Notes: generated by a model not told the origin, from the sequence alone. A stretch of DNA of 64,000 nt from Gammaproteobacteria bacterium (GCA_016874235.1 VGUJ01000005.1:1-64000), one strand, 5' to 3'; shown: positions 1 through 10,177, numbered from the stretch's first letter. Made by a program: numbers and translations.

Positions 1-67
1 GCTCGACTTGCATGTGTTAAGCACGCCGCCAGCGTTCAATCTGAGCCAGGATCAAACTCTTCACTTG
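1..67 (-). rRNA. rrs: 16S ribosomal RNA, 5' end only
   Basis: The reverse complement contains the universal bacterial 16S start (AGAGTTTGATCCTGGCTCAG at about 41-60) followed by the usual GAACGCTGGCGGC stretch. The mature 5' end is placed near 67 by alignment from memory with the E. coli start, so it may be off by a few bases. The rest of the gene lies beyond the left edge. It reads leftward, downstream of tyrS on the same strand. Confidence 0.97.
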
Positions 68-238
68 AAGATTTTGAGCTTCAAACAAAAAGAGTAATCA
101 AATTAGGCCCATTGCTGGACAAAAATTTAGTTACTCGGTCTATGCACCCAATGGACACATCGACGCGAGTCCCCACACAAATTACCTGCCAAATTTTTAA
201 AAAGCGCTTGCGCCGCTCGGGCGACAAGAGGGCCGGGA
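68..238 (-). other. rRNA operon transcribed leader
   Basis: This stretch lies between the proximal rRNA promoter and the mature 16S end. It has no credible gene. A T-rich ACTCTTTTTG stretch (about 84-93, minus strand) lies where a boxA antitermination element is expected and resembles its core only loosely. Short open frames on both strands here have no recognisable product. Confidence 0.6.
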
Positions 239-266
239 AGTATAGCCCTGCGGCTACTTCCGTCAA
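239..266 (-). promoter_or_regulatory. rRNA promoter P2
   Basis: On the minus strand a -35 TTGACG (261-266) and a -10 TATACT (239-244) are separated by 16 bases, and a GC-rich discriminator follows. It lies 63 bases downstream of a stronger promoter, the usual tandem P1/P2 layout of gammaproteobacterial rRNA operons. Confidence 0.75.
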
Positions 267-329
267 CCCGATGATCAACCTGTTTGGGCCCGCCGGGGAT
301 CCCGGCACAGCCCGAAGCTGAGGGCGCGC

Positions 330-357
330 ATTATAGGCGGGTAAGGCCCGCTGTCAA
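330..357 (-). promoter_or_regulatory. rRNA promoter P1
   Basis: On the minus strand a perfect TTGACA (352-357) and a perfect TATAAT (330-335) are separated by 16 bases. A GCGCGCC discriminator follows, the kind of GC-rich start region that makes rRNA promoters sensitive to ppGpp and DksA. No clear terminator separates it from the tyrS stop at 400, so readthrough from tyrS is possible. Confidence 0.88.
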
Positions 358-399
358 CGTATTGAAACGAAAAACCCGGAAATAATTTAACTTATTGAA

Positions 400-1611
400 T
401 TAATTGGATTTTTCTATCTTGACGCGGACGAAACGACGCGGTCCCACCTGCAAAATGACTTCGGTCCCCGGCGCCAAACGAAGGGCCCGGTCGGTGGCCT
501 TCTCGCCATCTATCCGGACGGCCCCCTCAGAGAGCTTTCGAACGGCCTCCGAGTTGCTACTCGCAAGCCCTGCCGCCTTGAGCGCACCCACCAGGCTTTC
601 GCCCTCGGGATCGGCCGTCTGGAGCACCTGTACCGGCAAGTCGGTCGGCAAACTCTTTTGCGAAAAGCGGGCAATAAATTCGCCCTGCGCTCGCTCGGCG
701 GCCTCGACCCCGTGGAAACGACCTACGATTTCTTTGGCGAGCTCAAACTTCACGTCTCGGGGGTTGCGCCCCTCCGCGATCGCCTTGCGGAGCGCTGTGA
801 TTTCATTGAGCGGCCGGAAGGACAGCAACTCAAAGTAGCGCCACATGCGATCGTCGCTGACCGACATGAGCTTGCCGAACTGAGCATCGGGCGCCTCGGT
901 GATGCCGACGTAATTTCCGAGGGACTTCGACATCTTGTTGACGCCGTCGAGACCCTCAAGCAACGGCATGGTGAGCACGCACTGGGGTTCTTGGCCGTAA
1001 GCCTCTTGCAGCTGACGCCCGACCAACAAGTTAAATTTTTGATCGGTGCCGCCGAGTTCAACATCCGCCCGCAGCGCCACGGAGTCGTAGCCTTGCGCAA
1101 GCGGATAGAAGAATTCATGCACGGAAATAGGCTGTCCAGCCTTGTATCGCTTGGCGAAATCGTCGCGCTCGAGCATACGTGCCACCGTGTATTGCGCAGC
1201 GACTTCGACGAACTTGGGCAGCGGCATGTTACTCAGCCACTTGGAGTTGAACTCGATTTCGGTACGCGCAGGATCGAGGATCTTGAAGATCTGCTCTTGA
1301 TAAGTACGCGCGTTCGCCTGGACATCCTCTGGGGTGAGCCGAGGCCGGGTAGCGTTACGACCGGTCGGATCACCGATGAGACCGGTGAAGTCGCCGATCA
1401 AGAAAATCACCTCATGCCCAAACTGCTGGAACTGGCGCATCTTGTTGATGAGCACGGTATGCCCGAGATGCAGATCGGGAGCGGTGGGATCGAAGCCTGC
1501 CTTGATGCGAAGCGGCTTGCCACGAGCCAGTTTTTTGACGAGCTCGGCCTCTACGAGCAGCTCGGCACTACCCCGGCGGATTTCTTCGAGTTGTTGCTGA
1601 ATACTCACCAT
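400..1611 (-). CDS. tyrS: Tyrosyl-tRNA synthetase (TyrZ-like subtype)
   Basis: The cytosolic class Ic enzyme charges tRNA-Tyr with tyrosine using ATP. The 403-residue protein has the HIGH-type signature HLGH at residues 48-51, KMSKS at 226-230, and an S4-like RNA-binding region in the last 60 residues. The length and the KMSKS form resemble the TyrZ subtype found in Pseudomonas and other proteobacteria more than E. coli TyrS (about 424 residues); that subtype call is from memory. It is immediately upstream of the rRNA operon and divergent from an M23 peptidase, the same order I recall around tyrZ in Pseudomonas aeruginosa. The start is ATG, with the first residues [10 protein letters not shown] leading directly into the conserved domain. 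Confidence 0.96.
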   Translation of the reverse strand: MVSIQQQLEEIRRGSAELLVEAELVKKLARGKPLRIKAGFDPTAPDLHLGHTVLINKMRQFQQFGHEVIFLIGDFTGLIGDPTGRNATRPRLTPEDVQANARTYQEQIFKILDPARTEIEFNSKWLSNMPLPKFVEVAAQYTVARMLERDDFAKRYKAGQPISVHEFFYPLAQGYDSVALRADVELGGTDQKFNLLVGRQLQEAYGQEPQCVLTMPLLEGLDGVNKMSKSLGNYVGITEAPDAQFGKLMSVSDDRMWRYFELLSFRPLNEITALRKAIAEGRNPRDVKFELAKEIVGRFHGVEAAERAQGEFIARFSQKSLPTDLPVQVLQTADPEGESLVGALKAAGLASSNSEAVRKLSEGAVRIDGEKATDRALRLAPGTEVILQVGPRRFVRVKIEKSN

Positions 1612-1739
1612 GTTGCAGCGATGCCTCTACCTCTCCGCCCTGCCGAGTCCACTTTGCGAAAAACCGCCCGACCGATGGGTTGACCCTATCTGCAGTCGCG
1701 GGTACCGTTCGCCGCTCTCGTGTCGGCGAAGTGTAGTCC

Positions 1740-3149
1740 ATGACGCTGGAAGTCGGATCAAAAAACCGCGTTCTCGCATTGCTCAAAGGCCGTGGGCTGC
1801 AGCTGACCGTGATCGCGGTACTCGCGCTGACCTGGTGGCGTGGAGAGTCTTGGCTTTCGGACATTGGTCGTTTAGACGAGAACGCCATTAGCGCCATTCA
1901 AGCGGCTGAAGCTGAGACCTCGGCCCAGGCCATCCTCGTGCCGCTGACCGTCGATGTCATCGTGGGCGCCAACGACACCCTCGAGCGGATCTTTCGGAAG
2001 CTCGAACTCTCGGTGACCGATCTCGCGACGCTTCGCGCTTTACCCGATATCCGTCGGAGCCTCGACCGACTCTATCCAGGGGAAACCCTCAAGTTCGGCG
2101 TACGCGACAAACAACTCGTCAGCCTCGAGCGACAACTCAGCCCGAGCGAAACCCTGCAGGTTCGCCGCGATCAAAACGGATTCGACAGCGAGGTCATCGT
2201 CAACCCGCTCGAAAAGAACATTCGGGTCGGCGAAGCGACGATCAAGAATTCGTTGTTCCAAGCTGCGGGCGAAGCGGGACTCAGCGATTCGCTGGCCATG
2301 AAGATCACGAACATCTTCCGATGGGATATCGACTTCGTCCTCGACATCCAGCCGGGAGATCGCTTTCGCGTCATTTATGAAGAGTTGAGCCAAGACGGCA
2401 CGCCTCTCGGCGAAGGGGATGTCCTCGCCGTCGAGTTCATCAATCAGGGCACGGTCTATCGCGCGCTTCGCTTTGCGCCGAGCGGCGAGAGCACTGACGC
2501 CGAAGAAGATGACTTCGGTTACTACACACCCGATGGGCGCAGTCTTCGTAAAGCATTTTTGAGAGCGCCGCTCGAGTTCACCCGCGTTAGTTCGCGATTC
2601 AACTTGTATCGCCGTCATCCTGTGCTCAACCGAATGCGCGCGCATCGCGGGGTCGACTATGCCGCGCCGACGGGCACTCCAGTGAAGGCCGCGGGCGAGG
2701 GTCGCGTACGTTTCGTCGGAACCAAAGGCGGCTACGGCAAGGTCATCGAAGTTCAGCACGCCAACAATGTCCGAACCCTCTACGGACACCTGTCACGATT
2801 TGCGCGTGGGCTCCGTCAAGGCGAGCGCGTGCGTCAGGGTGAAGTGATCGGTTACGTGGGTATGACCGGCCTTGCAACCGGGCCGCACCTTCACTACGAG
2901 TACCTGCAAAACGGCGTCCACAAAGACCCGCAAAAAGTCCCGCTACCGAACGATCGACCGATCCCGGCCTCTCTCATGGCCGAGTTCCGAACACAGGCCG
3001 GTCCACTCCTGGCGAGCCTCGACGCAGGCCGGGTAACTCCCGCGCTGTTGGCCGCCGCCCTGGGATCTGACTCAGCCGCCGGAGAACCGGGGAAAACACC
3101 CGCTGACGCCGCTACCGCAAAATCCAGCGTCCGCAGAGCGTCGTTGTAA
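1740..3149 (+). CDS. M23 family murein DD-endopeptidase, membrane-anchored
   Basis: Predicted periplasmic peptidoglycan endopeptidase of the MepM/YebA type, which opens crosslinks during wall growth. The 469-residue product has a short cytoplasmic start, one membrane segment near residues 20-37, an OapA/LysM-like wall-binding region before residue 130, and a C-terminal M23 domain. The zinc motifs are present: HRGVD near residue 302 and HLHYEY near 383. An Ala/Thr-rich tail of about 40 residues follows the domain. A weak promoter, TTGACC (1680-1685) and TACCGT (1703-1708) with 17-base spacing, lies between it and divergent tyrS. Catalytic residues look complete. Confidence 0.92.
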   Translation: MTLEVGSKNRVLALLKGRGLQLTVIAVLALTWWRGESWLSDIGRLDENAISAIQAAEAETSAQAILVPLTVDVIVGANDTLERIFRKLELSVTDLATLRALPDIRRSLDRLYPGETLKFGVRDKQLVSLERQLSPSETLQVRRDQNGFDSEVIVNPLEKNIRVGEATIKNSLFQAAGEAGLSDSLAMKITNIFRWDIDFVLDIQPGDRFRVIYEELSQDGTPLGEGDVLAVEFINQGTVYRALRFAPSGESTDAEEDDFGYYTPDGRSLRKAFLRAPLEFTRVSSRFNLYRRHPVLNRMRAHRGVDYAAPTGTPVKAAGEGRVRFVGTKGGYGKVIEVQHANNVRTLYGHLSRFARGLRQGERVRQGEVIGYVGMTGLATGPHLHYEYLQNGVHKDPQKVPLPNDRPIPASLMAEFRTQAGPLLASLDAGRVTPALLAAALGSDSAAGEPGKTPADAATAKSSVRRASL

Positions 3150-3184
3150 CAATCTTTCGTGACGTTCATGGTCTACTAAAGACC

Positions 3185-5275
3185 ATGGACACCGCAGCGG
3201 CCATGGCGGCCTCCGCGCCGCCTCCCCTCATCAATCGCGAGCTTTCGTTGTTGGAGTTCAACCAACGCGTGCTCGCGCAGGCACTCGATCCCTCGGTGCC
3301 GCTCCTAGAGCGTCTTCGATTTCTTTGTATCTCATCGAGCAATCTCGATGAATTCTTTGAGATTCGTGTCGCTGGTATCAAACAGCTGCAGGAAAGCTCT
3401 CCTGCAAGTCTCGGCGCCGATGGCCTGACCCCGGCGGCGCAGCTTGCAGCCATCCACCGTCGAGCAACTCTACTGGTCGCCGAGCAGTACGCCTGCCTGC
3501 GCAACGTTTTGTTGCCAGCGCTGCGTGAGGCCGGGATCGCCCTCGTTCCCAAGGGCGAGTGGCCAGAATCCACCCACGAGTGGCTTGCAGCTTACTTCGA
3601 AAATGAGGTCGAGCCGGTACTGTCCCCGCTCGCACTCGATCCGTCGCGTCCGTTTCCTCGCATCCAGAACAAGAGCCTCAACTTCATCGTACGACTTCAA
3701 GGCGAAGACGCCTTCGGCCGCGAGGCAACGTTGGCTGTCGTTCAAGCGCCTCGATCGCTCCCACGCGTGGTTCCTTTGCCTTCAGAAGGTGGCGAGCCTC
3801 AAAGATTCGTGCTGCTGTCGACGATCATCGAGGAGTTTGTGCCGCGACTCTTCGAGGGCATGAAAATCATTGCCTGTCACCAATTCCGACTCACCCGGAA
3901 CAGCGATCTTTTCATCGATGAAGAAGAGGCCGATGATCTGCGTCGAGCACTCGAAGGCGAACTCGCTCAACGGCGATACGGGTCGGCAGTCAGACTCGAG
4001 ACAGCAGACGACTGTCCACGCGACCTCGTCGATTTTCTAGCCAAGCAGTTTGGCATTTCGCCGCTCGATATCTTTGCCGTGCCATCACCGGTCAATCTGC
4101 ACCGACTATCCGCCATTTATGATCTTGCTCAACGAAGCGACCTGAAATATCCGGTGTTCCGTCCGAGCCTACCGCGACGTCTTAACGATGGGCCTGATAT
4201 GTTCGCAGCCATTCGCCAAAGCGATCTGCTGCTGCATCACCCTTTTCAGTCTTTTGCCCCGGTAGTCGATTTTTTGCGTCAGGCGGCAAATGATCCGCAG
4301 GTTCTCGCCATCAAGCAAACGCTCTATCGAACTGGAAACGACTCCGCCATAGTCGACGCACTCGTCGCAGCCGCTCACGCCGGCAAGGACGTCACGGTAG
4401 TCATCGAGTTACGCGCTCGCTTTGATGAGGAGGCAAATATCGAGCTCTCAGACCGTCTGCAGGAAGCCGGCGCCCACGTGATGTATGGCGTCGTCGGCTT
4501 CAAGACCCACGCCAAACTGGCGTTGGTCGCGCGACGAGAGCGCGGCGGGATTCGTCGCTATTGTCATCTCGGCACCGGTAATTATCACTCGCGTACCGCG
4601 AGAGCCTATACCGATTATGGCCTCTTCACCTGCGATCCGGAGATCGGACAAGATGTTCATGAAGTTTTCCTTCAGCTCACCAGCCTGACTCGCACACCGC
4701 GTCTTTCGTGTTTGTTGCAATCCCCGTTCGAACTACACCGCGCCATGCTCGTGCGATTGGAGCGCGAAGCGGCTCATGCCTCAGCAGGGCGACCCGCCAG
4801 AGTAATTTTGAAGATGAACGCGCTCGTCGAGCCCGAATCAATCGCAGCGCTTTGCAAAGCATCACAGGCCGGAGTGCAGATCGATCTCATCGTTCGCGGC
4901 GTATGCGCGCTGCGCCCAGGCGTACCCGGTGTCTCGGATAACATTCGAGTGCGCTCGATCGTCGGAAGGTTCCTCGAGCACTCGCGTGTTTTCTGGTTCG
5001 CCAACAGTGGTGATCCGGAGATTTTCTGCAGCAGTGCAGACTGGATGGATCGAAACTTCTTCCGACGCGTCGAGATTGCTTTCCCGGTTCGTCGCGAGAA
5101 ATACAAGAAGCGTATTCTCGAAGACCTCGAGATGTATTTGCGCGACGACACTCAAGCATGGGAACTCGATCACGACGGGCACTACCGGCGAGCCGCTGGA
5201 CGGTCGACTCCAGGGGTGTGCGCACAGAACGAACTACTCGACGCCTATACGGCGGGCAGACCTCTCGAAGAGTAG
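3185..5275 (+). CDS. ppk: Polyphosphate kinase 1
   Basis: Makes inorganic polyphosphate reversibly from ATP; membrane-associated in relatives. The 696-residue length matches the PPK1 family. The start region NRELSLLEFNQRVL is the typical N-terminal domain, and the phospholipase D-like catalytic core carries the autophosphorylated histidine in RYCHLGTGNY (His near 461). The C-terminal half ends with the usual YKKRILEDLEMYL region. The start at 3185 has no good ribosome site; an internal ATG eight codons later would also fit. Its last 31 bases overlap the end of ppx on the opposite strand. Confidence 0.96.
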   Translation: MDTAAAMAASAPPPLINRELSLLEFNQRVLAQALDPSVPLLERLRFLCISSSNLDEFFEIRVAGIKQLQESSPASLGADGLTPAAQLAAIHRRATLLVAEQYACLRNVLLPALREAGIALVPKGEWPESTHEWLAAYFENEVEPVLSPLALDPSRPFPRIQNKSLNFIVRLQGEDAFGREATLAVVQAPRSLPRVVPLPSEGGEPQRFVLLSTIIEEFVPRLFEGMKIIACHQFRLTRNSDLFIDEEEADDLRRALEGELAQRRYGSAVRLETADDCPRDLVDFLAKQFGISPLDIFAVPSPVNLHRLSAIYDLAQRSDLKYPVFRPSLPRRLNDGPDMFAAIRQSDLLLHHPFQSFAPVVDFLRQAANDPQVLAIKQTLYRTGNDSAIVDALVAAAHAGKDVTVVIELRARFDEEANIELSDRLQEAGAHVMYGVVGFKTHAKLALVARRERGGIRRYCHLGTGNYHSRTARAYTDYGLFTCDPEIGQDVHEVFLQLTSLTRTPRLSCLLQSPFELHRAMLVRLEREAAHASAGRPARVILKMNALVEPESIAALCKASQAGVQIDLIVRGVCALRPGVPGVSDNIRVRSIVGRFLEHSRVFWFANSGDPEIFCSSADWMDRNFFRRVEIAFPVRREKYKKRILEDLEMYLRDDTQAWELDHDGHYRRAAGRSTPGVCAQNELLDAYTAGRPLEE

Positions 5276-6780
5276 ATCCGCAGTCGAAAGTCCACCGCCT
5301 TGAGAAGATCGATCTCTTGGCTGAGATCAGCGACCGTGAGGGGATGGTCCCGCAACCAACGAACGGGAAATCTCGCCTCCAGAACGTTTCGCCCTCGAGC
5401 AATGAGCGTGAGCTCTGGCAACGGCGCTCGTCCGCGTCCCCGGTGTAGCAAGACGGCGAGCCTCAAAAGAACGATGAGGTGAAGGATTCGGCGATCCCAA
5501 GGCGGCAGAAGCTTGTCGAGCCCTTCGAGAGAAAGCTTGCGACGATGTCCGCCGACGAGTCGGGCAAGCAAGCGCTGCTCCTCTCGCGGGAATCCCGGCA
5601 TGTCTGCGTTCTCAAGCAGATAGGCGCCGTGCTGGTGATAGCGCGAGTGAGACACATCGAGGCCGATTTCATGCAACCGCGCCGCCCAAGCGAGAATCTG
5701 GTCTGCAGCAGGATCTTCGAGCTGCCATGAATCGGCGACCTGCTCGAGAAAATTGATAGCGGTGGCCTCGACGCGCTCTGCTTGAGCCGCATCGACGTGA
5801 TATCTAGCCTGCATCGCCCGAACGGTACGATCCCGCGCATCTTCGTGAGTCATGCGTCCTACGAGGTCGTAGAGCAACCCATCGCGCATCGCGCCCTCTG
5901 ACACATCCATTTTTTTGATGCCGAGACTCGCGAACACCTCGAGCAGGATCGCAAGCCCTCCGGCAAACACCGTACGACGGTCTTCGCTCAACGATTCAAA
6001 CGCGACGTCCCAGATATGATCGGCCTTGAGGGTGGCATCCAGAACGGTCTCGAGAGCCTCGGCGGTGACGTGTTGAGCTGCAGGATCGAGTTCGCGTACC
6101 GCATCCGCCACGGATTTCACTGTGCCTGAGCTACCGATGGCGGCTTGCCAGCCCATTTTTCGATAGGCCTGCTCGATGGGCTCAAGTTCACCCCGGGCCA
6201 TTACTCGCGCTCGGGCAAATCGTTTTCCGGAAATTCTTCCTCCAGCGAAAAAACGTTCGCTCATCGTGACGCAACCGAGTTCGGTACTCGCCAATCGCAT
6301 CGGAGTCAGTGACTCGCCGATGATGAGCTCGGTACTTCCTCCGCCGATATCAACGACCAGACGTCTGCCCTCCCCCATGGGTGAGGTGTTGGCAACACCG
6401 GAATAGATGAGACGCGCTTCTTCCAGCCCCGAAACAATTTCGATGGGTGCACCCAGTGCGGTGCGGGCCTTTTCGAGAAACGCTTGCTTACGATGTGCGC
6501 GTCTGAGGGTATTGGTGCCTACGACACGCAATTTATCGGGATGGATTTCCCGCAGTCGCTGACCGAATCGTTCGAGACACGCCAAAGCTCGCGCGGCGAC
6601 GTCACGATCGAGGCGACCTTCTTCATCGAGCCCCGAACCGAGACGTACGCTTTCGCGGAGACGGTCGATGACCGTGAGTTGCCCGTGAATGTAACGGGCG
6701 ACCACCATATGAAAACTGTTCGAACCCAGATCGACTGCCGCCAGCAACTCTGGCGCAGCTCGACCGTTCCCCCGACTCAC
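5245..6780 (-). CDS. ppx: Exopolyphosphatase / guanosine pentaphosphate phosphatase family
   Basis: Hydrolyses terminal phosphates from polyphosphate, the opposing activity to the neighbouring kinase. The protein has the ASKHA phosphate loops DLGSNSFH near its start and DIGGGSTELI further in, followed by the C-terminal HD-like half, giving about 511 residues, close to E. coli Ppx. I chose the GTG at 6780 because an AAGGGG ribosome site precedes it by a few bases and the conserved domain starts about 15 residues later; an upstream extension would run into erpA. Family members also act on pppGpp, and the sequence alone does not separate the two roles. Confidence 0.93.
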   Translation of the reverse strand: MSRGNGRAAPELLAAVDLGSNSFHMVVARYIHGQLTVIDRLRESVRLGSGLDEEGRLDRDVAARALACLERFGQRLREIHPDKLRVVGTNTLRRAHRKQAFLEKARTALGAPIEIVSGLEEARLIYSGVANTSPMGEGRRLVVDIGGGSTELIIGESLTPMRLASTELGCVTMSERFFAGGRISGKRFARARVMARGELEPIEQAYRKMGWQAAIGSSGTVKSVADAVRELDPAAQHVTAEALETVLDATLKADHIWDVAFESLSEDRRTVFAGGLAILLEVFASLGIKKMDVSEGAMRDGLLYDLVGRMTHEDARDRTVRAMQARYHVDAAQAERVEATAINFLEQVADSWQLEDPAADQILAWAARLHEIGLDVSHSRYHQHGAYLLENADMPGFPREEQRLLARLVGGHRRKLSLEGLDKLLPPWDRRILHLIVLLRLAVLLHRGRGRAPLPELTLIARGRNVLEARFPVRWLRDHPLTVADLSQEIDLLKAVDFRLRIYSSRGLPAV

Positions 6781-6808
6781 GTCACCCCTTGAAAAGACGC
6801 GGGCTGGG

Positions 6809-7174
6809 TTACGCCGAGAACGAAGACCCGCAACCGCAGGTCGTCGTGGCGTTGGGATTACGGATAACGAACTGGGCACCCTCGAGACCTTCGCGGTAAT
6901 CGATCTCGGCACCCGAGAGATACTGCAGACTCATCGGATCGACGAGCAACTTGACGCCCAAGTTTTCGACCATGGTGTCCCCATCTTGCGCCTGCTCGTC
7001 GAATTCGAATCCGTATTGCATCCCTGAGCAGCCGCCGCCCTGCACAAAGACGCGCAACATCAGGGCGGGATTCCCCTCACTCTCGATCAGCGATCCCACC
7101 TTGCGTGCCGCCGCTTCGGTAAACACCAGCGCCGGAGGCATGTCGAGCGGTAGATCGTCTATCACAGTCGTCAT
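6809..7174 (-). CDS. erpA: Iron-sulfur cluster insertion protein ErpA
   Basis: A-type carrier that delivers Fe-S clusters to target enzymes such as those of isoprenoid synthesis. The three ligand cysteines are visible: one in [13 protein letters not shown] and the CGC pair in the C-terminal TTCGCGSSF. The length, about 121 residues, and the sequence [15 protein letters not shown] are typical of the ErpA branch rather than IscA. The ATG at 7174 is preferred over a TTG two codons upstream because GAGGA lies 7 bases before it. It precedes ppx on the same strand. Confidence 0.94.
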   Translation of the reverse strand: MTTVIDDLPLDMPPALVFTEAAARKVGSLIESEGNPALMLRVFVQGGGCSGMQYGFEFDEQAQDGDTMVENLGVKLLVDPMSLQYLSGAEIDYREGLEGAQFVIRNPNATTTCGCGSSFSA

Positions 7175-7219
7175 CGTCAAATCCTCAAGAAAATCTCGCT
7201 GCGCTATCGCGCGCGAATG

Positions 7220-7687
7220 CTAGTTCCGACCCTGCCGAAGGTCAAAGGGGCGAACGACATTATCCCCCCAGTTTGACTCAGGCGTCTGTCCTGTCTGCAG
7301 CCCCGTCTCGGACGACCCCGCTGATACCAAGGGAACGAGTTTCCCTTCGATACGGGCACCGAGAGTCATCTCGATGACGCCATAAGAGACATCACCCATG
7401 ACGCGCGCCTTGGCGCCGAGCACCACGCGTTCACTGCCCCGAACATTACCGATTACTTCGCCGTTGATGACTGCGACAGCCACTTCCACATTTCCGTGGA
7501 TCCGTCCGGGCTCACCCACCCAGAGCGTGGCGGAGGTTGGCCCCTCAAGACCTCGTATCGAGCCGTGGTGGGCCCCATCGACGTGAAGTCCGCCCGTGAA
7601 CTCGAGGTCACCCTTGAGCGTGGTCCCTCGACCTAACAACGTATCGATACGGCCCGATAAACGGGGCGTCTTGTGACGTCCAAACAT
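7220..7687 (-). CDS. Bactofilin (polymer-forming cytoskeletal protein)
   Basis: Bactofilins assemble without nucleotide into filaments that organise wall enzymes and cell shape. The 155-residue protein has a short basic start, then a central beta-helix of repeating short strands rich in Gly and Val (for example GGLHVDGAHHGSIRG and GNVRGSERVVLGAKA), then a short unstructured tail. That layout is diagnostic for the family. The start is the ATG at 7687, six bases after a GGGGG ribosome site. It sits between erpA and a coiled-coil membrane protein on the same strand, likely one transcript. Confidence 0.9.
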   Translation of the reverse strand: MFGRHKTPRLSGRIDTLLGRGTTLKGDLEFTGGLHVDGAHHGSIRGLEGPTSATLWVGEPGRIHGNVEVAVAVINGEVIGNVRGSERVVLGAKARVMGDVSYGVIEMTLGARIEGKLVPLVSAGSSETGLQTGQTPESNWGDNVVRPFDLRQGRN

Positions 7688-7705
7688 TGCCAACCCCCAC
7701 GCTCG

Positions 7706-8404
7706 CTAGAGCGGCCAGAGCAGGGATTGAACCACGGGGCGGCCCGGTCTGCCAGACGGCTCGACCTCAATCTGCACCCGCTCCGGTGAGACCCCGTCCG
7801 GCAAGGGAAGTTCGCGGTCGATGTTCTCGAAGTACCTGAAACTATAGGGAATCTCGAGCAGCGAAACCCGAACGGGGCGACCCGCTCGGGCCCCCTCCAA
7901 AATGACCTTGATCTGTCCGGAGACGATCGACTGCGGATTACCGGGCTGAACAAGCGAGAGCCGAAGTTGCGCACGCCCTGCTGACGTCGCTTGTTCGATG
8001 CGGAAATTTCGGATCGCCACATCGGGACCCGGCTCGGTACTGGCGACCACGCCTTTGTAAAACTCCAGCTGCTGCCGCTGTCTTGCGACCTCAGCCTGTA
8101 ATTCACCGATCGCCCGCGCGACTTCCTGCCGCTCCCGATCTTGCGACCCTTTGAGCATCTCGAGCTCGGCTACGGAGCGTCGAAGCGATTCGATTAGCTC
8201 ATCACGCTCGCGGATTGCTTGCCGAAGCGTCGCCGGCGTACTTGCAGGACCTGTATCACCCGCGCCGATCCCAGAACGACCGAGCGTAAACAGTCCCCAG
8301 CCTAAGACCGCCAACACCGATATGAGGATCACGGCCCATACGCGCAGACGCGCGGGACTCATGCCCCGGAGAATCATATGACGATACGGATCTCGCATCG
8401 TCAC
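7706..8404 (-). CDS. Single-pass membrane protein with coiled coil (DUF6776-like)
   Basis: Function unknown. The 232-residue protein has a short cytoplasmic start, a membrane segment near residues 20-42 (VWAVILISVLAVLGWGLFTL), a heptad-rich coiled coil near 60-115, and a beta-rich C-terminal domain that should lie in the periplasm. It resembles the uncharacterised DUF6776 family often found next to bactofilin genes in gammaproteobacteria. The family name is from memory. Pairing with a bactofilin suggests, but does not show, that it tethers the filament to the envelope. GTG at 8404 is used because AGGA precedes it by 7 bases. Confidence 0.75.
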   Translation of the reverse strand: MTMRDPYRHMILRGMSPARLRVWAVILISVLAVLGWGLFTLGRSGIGAGDTGPASTPATLRQAIRERDELIESLRRSVAELEMLKGSQDRERQEVARAIGELQAEVARQRQQLEFYKGVVASTEPGPDVAIRNFRIEQATSAGRAQLRLSLVQPGNPQSIVSGQIKVILEGARAGRPVRVSLLEIPYSFRYFENIDRELPLPDGVSPERVQIEVEPSGRPGRPVVQSLLWPL

Positions 8405-8408
8405 GACA

Positions 8409-8930
8409 TCATCCTTTGACCCACCACTCGGGATAGGGAGGCAAGCCCGCCGGAAATGCCAATCGTCCGAGTTCGTGCAAAGCGCGGCGATAGACGGGGC
8501 GCTTGAAGTGGATCACCTCTCGCACCGGCTCCCACCACTCTGACCATCGCCATCCACAGAACTCAGGCTCGCTCGTCTGATCGAATCGAACAGGCGGGCT
8601 CTCTGAGCGACTCTCGAGCAGATACCAACGCTGCTTTTGTCCGATACACAAAGGCAACTGATCACGGCGCTGATAACGCTGCGGAAGACGATATCGCAGC
8701 CAGCGGCGCGTCACACCGAGGATTCGAACATCGTCGGGTCCAAGACCGATTTCTTCGGTGAGCTCCCGATACATACCCTGCTCTACCGGTTCGCCCGCTC
8801 GTAATCCGCCTTGTGGGAACTGCCAGCCTTTACCGCCCAAGCGCTTACCCAAAAATACCCGACCATCCTGCTGCATGAGCACGATGCCCACGTTGGCGCG
8901 AAAACCGTCCTTATCGATGGAATCAGTCAT
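8409..8930 (-). CDS. rppH: RNA pyrophosphohydrolase
   Basis: Removes pyrophosphate from 5' triphosphorylated mRNA, starting RNase E-dependent decay. The Nudix box is intact: GGLRAGEPVEQGMYRELTEE followed by IGL, and the start FRANVGIVLM is characteristic of RppH. The length of 173 residues matches E. coli (176). It lies directly downstream of tyrA on the same strand. Confidence 0.95.
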   Translation of the reverse strand: MTDSIDKDGFRANVGIVLMQQDGRVFLGKRLGGKGWQFPQGGLRAGEPVEQGMYRELTEEIGLGPDDVRILGVTRRWLRYRLPQRYQRRDQLPLCIGQKQRWYLLESRSESPPVRFDQTSEPEFCGWRWSEWWEPVREVIHFKRPVYRRALHELGRLAFPAGLPPYPEWWVKG

Positions 8931-8945
8931 GTGAACAGCGGGGTA

Positions 8946-10058
8946 CTAAGCGCGACGCTCCGTCATGGATTTTCGATCCTCGAGATATTCACGGCCTTTT
9001 TCCATCAGCGCCGTGAATGCCTCAGCATCGCGTGACAACACCGAACGCCGGAGAGACTCGACGGCCTTCGCCAGAGCCTCGAGCGACTCCGCGCCGTAAT
9101 CATTGAGCGACTGAATTTCATAGTAGAGCTGCGGGCTTTCCTGGGCTACACGGGTTGCGACATCGAGCTGAGCATCGAACGTCGTACTCGAGAGTTTCGC
9201 GAGTCGGGGTGCTGCCTCACCGCTTTCAGCCAGCGCCGTGAAAAATGCAATGTTCAGCGCATGCGATAGTCCGAGCACATAGGCGATGAGTCGATCATGC
9301 TCATCAAGACTCATCACGACCTGCTCGACCATGGTTGGTGCAAACAATTCTTTGGTTTTGGCGAGCGCCTCGTCGTGACCGAGGTCGACGAAGATCACGT
9401 GCCGGCCCGACAATAGTTCGGTGTCGGGACCGAACATAGGGTGTACTGAAGTCACGCGGCAGCCGTGAGATTTGAGCGCCATCAGCCCTCCGCGCAGGGG
9501 CGACTTCAACGAACCGACGTCAAAGATGACACCTCGCGGTCGTCGCATTGCGAGCTCGCGCAGAACGGTGTCGGTGTACCCGAGAGGCGTCGCAACGACG
9601 ATGTAATCCTGCTCGAGTTCCGCCTGACGATAGTCACCGATTTCGCGCGTGCCTTCCGGCGCTCCAGCCGGATCGCTCACGTCGATTTCGAATCCCTGCG
9701 AAGCCAGGAACTCGACGAACCAGCGGCCGAGCTTGCCGGCGCCGCCAATGACGAGTGCGCGCCGTCCCGATCCTTGGCCGATGGCTGCGACGCTTGAGCG
9801 CTCCTGCGTCGTCAGCGAGCTTCGGATCAGCATGCGCATGAGATCCTCGGCGATGCGAGGCGAGACCCCCTGCGCCTGCGCCTCGGCGCGAGCCCCGAGG
9901 ATGACATCACGCTCGCGTCCGTAATCTCGAGTCGCGCGTCCAGTCGAACGCTTGACCCGCGCGATCTCTCCGCTGGTGCGCTGCCGATCGGCGATCAGCT
10001 CGATCAACTGTCGATCAATGTCGTCGAGATGTTTACGAAGCTCATCGAGGGTGGTCAT
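8946..10058 (-). CDS. tyrA: Bifunctional chorismate mutase / prephenate dehydrogenase
   Basis: Converts chorismate to prephenate and then oxidatively to 4-hydroxyphenylpyruvate for tyrosine. Residues 1-90 are an AroQ-type chorismate mutase ([19 protein letters not shown]), and residues from about 100 on are the NAD-binding dehydrogenase with [15 protein letters not shown] as the Rossmann loop and HPMFGP further in. This fused T-protein order matches E. coli TyrA (373 residues; here 370). Start is ATG at 10058. Confidence 0.95.
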   Translation of the reverse strand: MTTLDELRKHLDDIDRQLIELIADRQRTSGEIARVKRSTGRATRDYGRERDVILGARAEAQAQGVSPRIAEDLMRMLIRSSLTTQERSSVAAIGQGSGRRALVIGGAGKLGRWFVEFLASQGFEIDVSDPAGAPEGTREIGDYRQAELEQDYIVVATPLGYTDTVLRELAMRRPRGVIFDVGSLKSPLRGGLMALKSHGCRVTSVHPMFGPDTELLSGRHVIFVDLGHDEALAKTKELFAPTMVEQVVMSLDEHDRLIAYVLGLSHALNIAFFTALAESGEAAPRLAKLSSTTFDAQLDVATRVAQESPQLYYEIQSLNDYGAESLEALAKAVESLRRSVLSRDAEAFTALMEKGREYLEDRKSMTERRA

Positions 10059-10177
10059 GCGCTTGGGCTCGTGATGGGAACTGAAGGAGGGCCGATAGAC
10101 AGCCCCGACTTCTCTACTATAACTGCCCCGCGCTGATGGCTCGTACGCGAGGCCCGCAAGGCGGTATCATTCTGGCT

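Noticed and set aside
658-1683. A 341-codon frame opposite tyrS
   Set aside because: It is the antisense of an intact, motif-complete synthetase.
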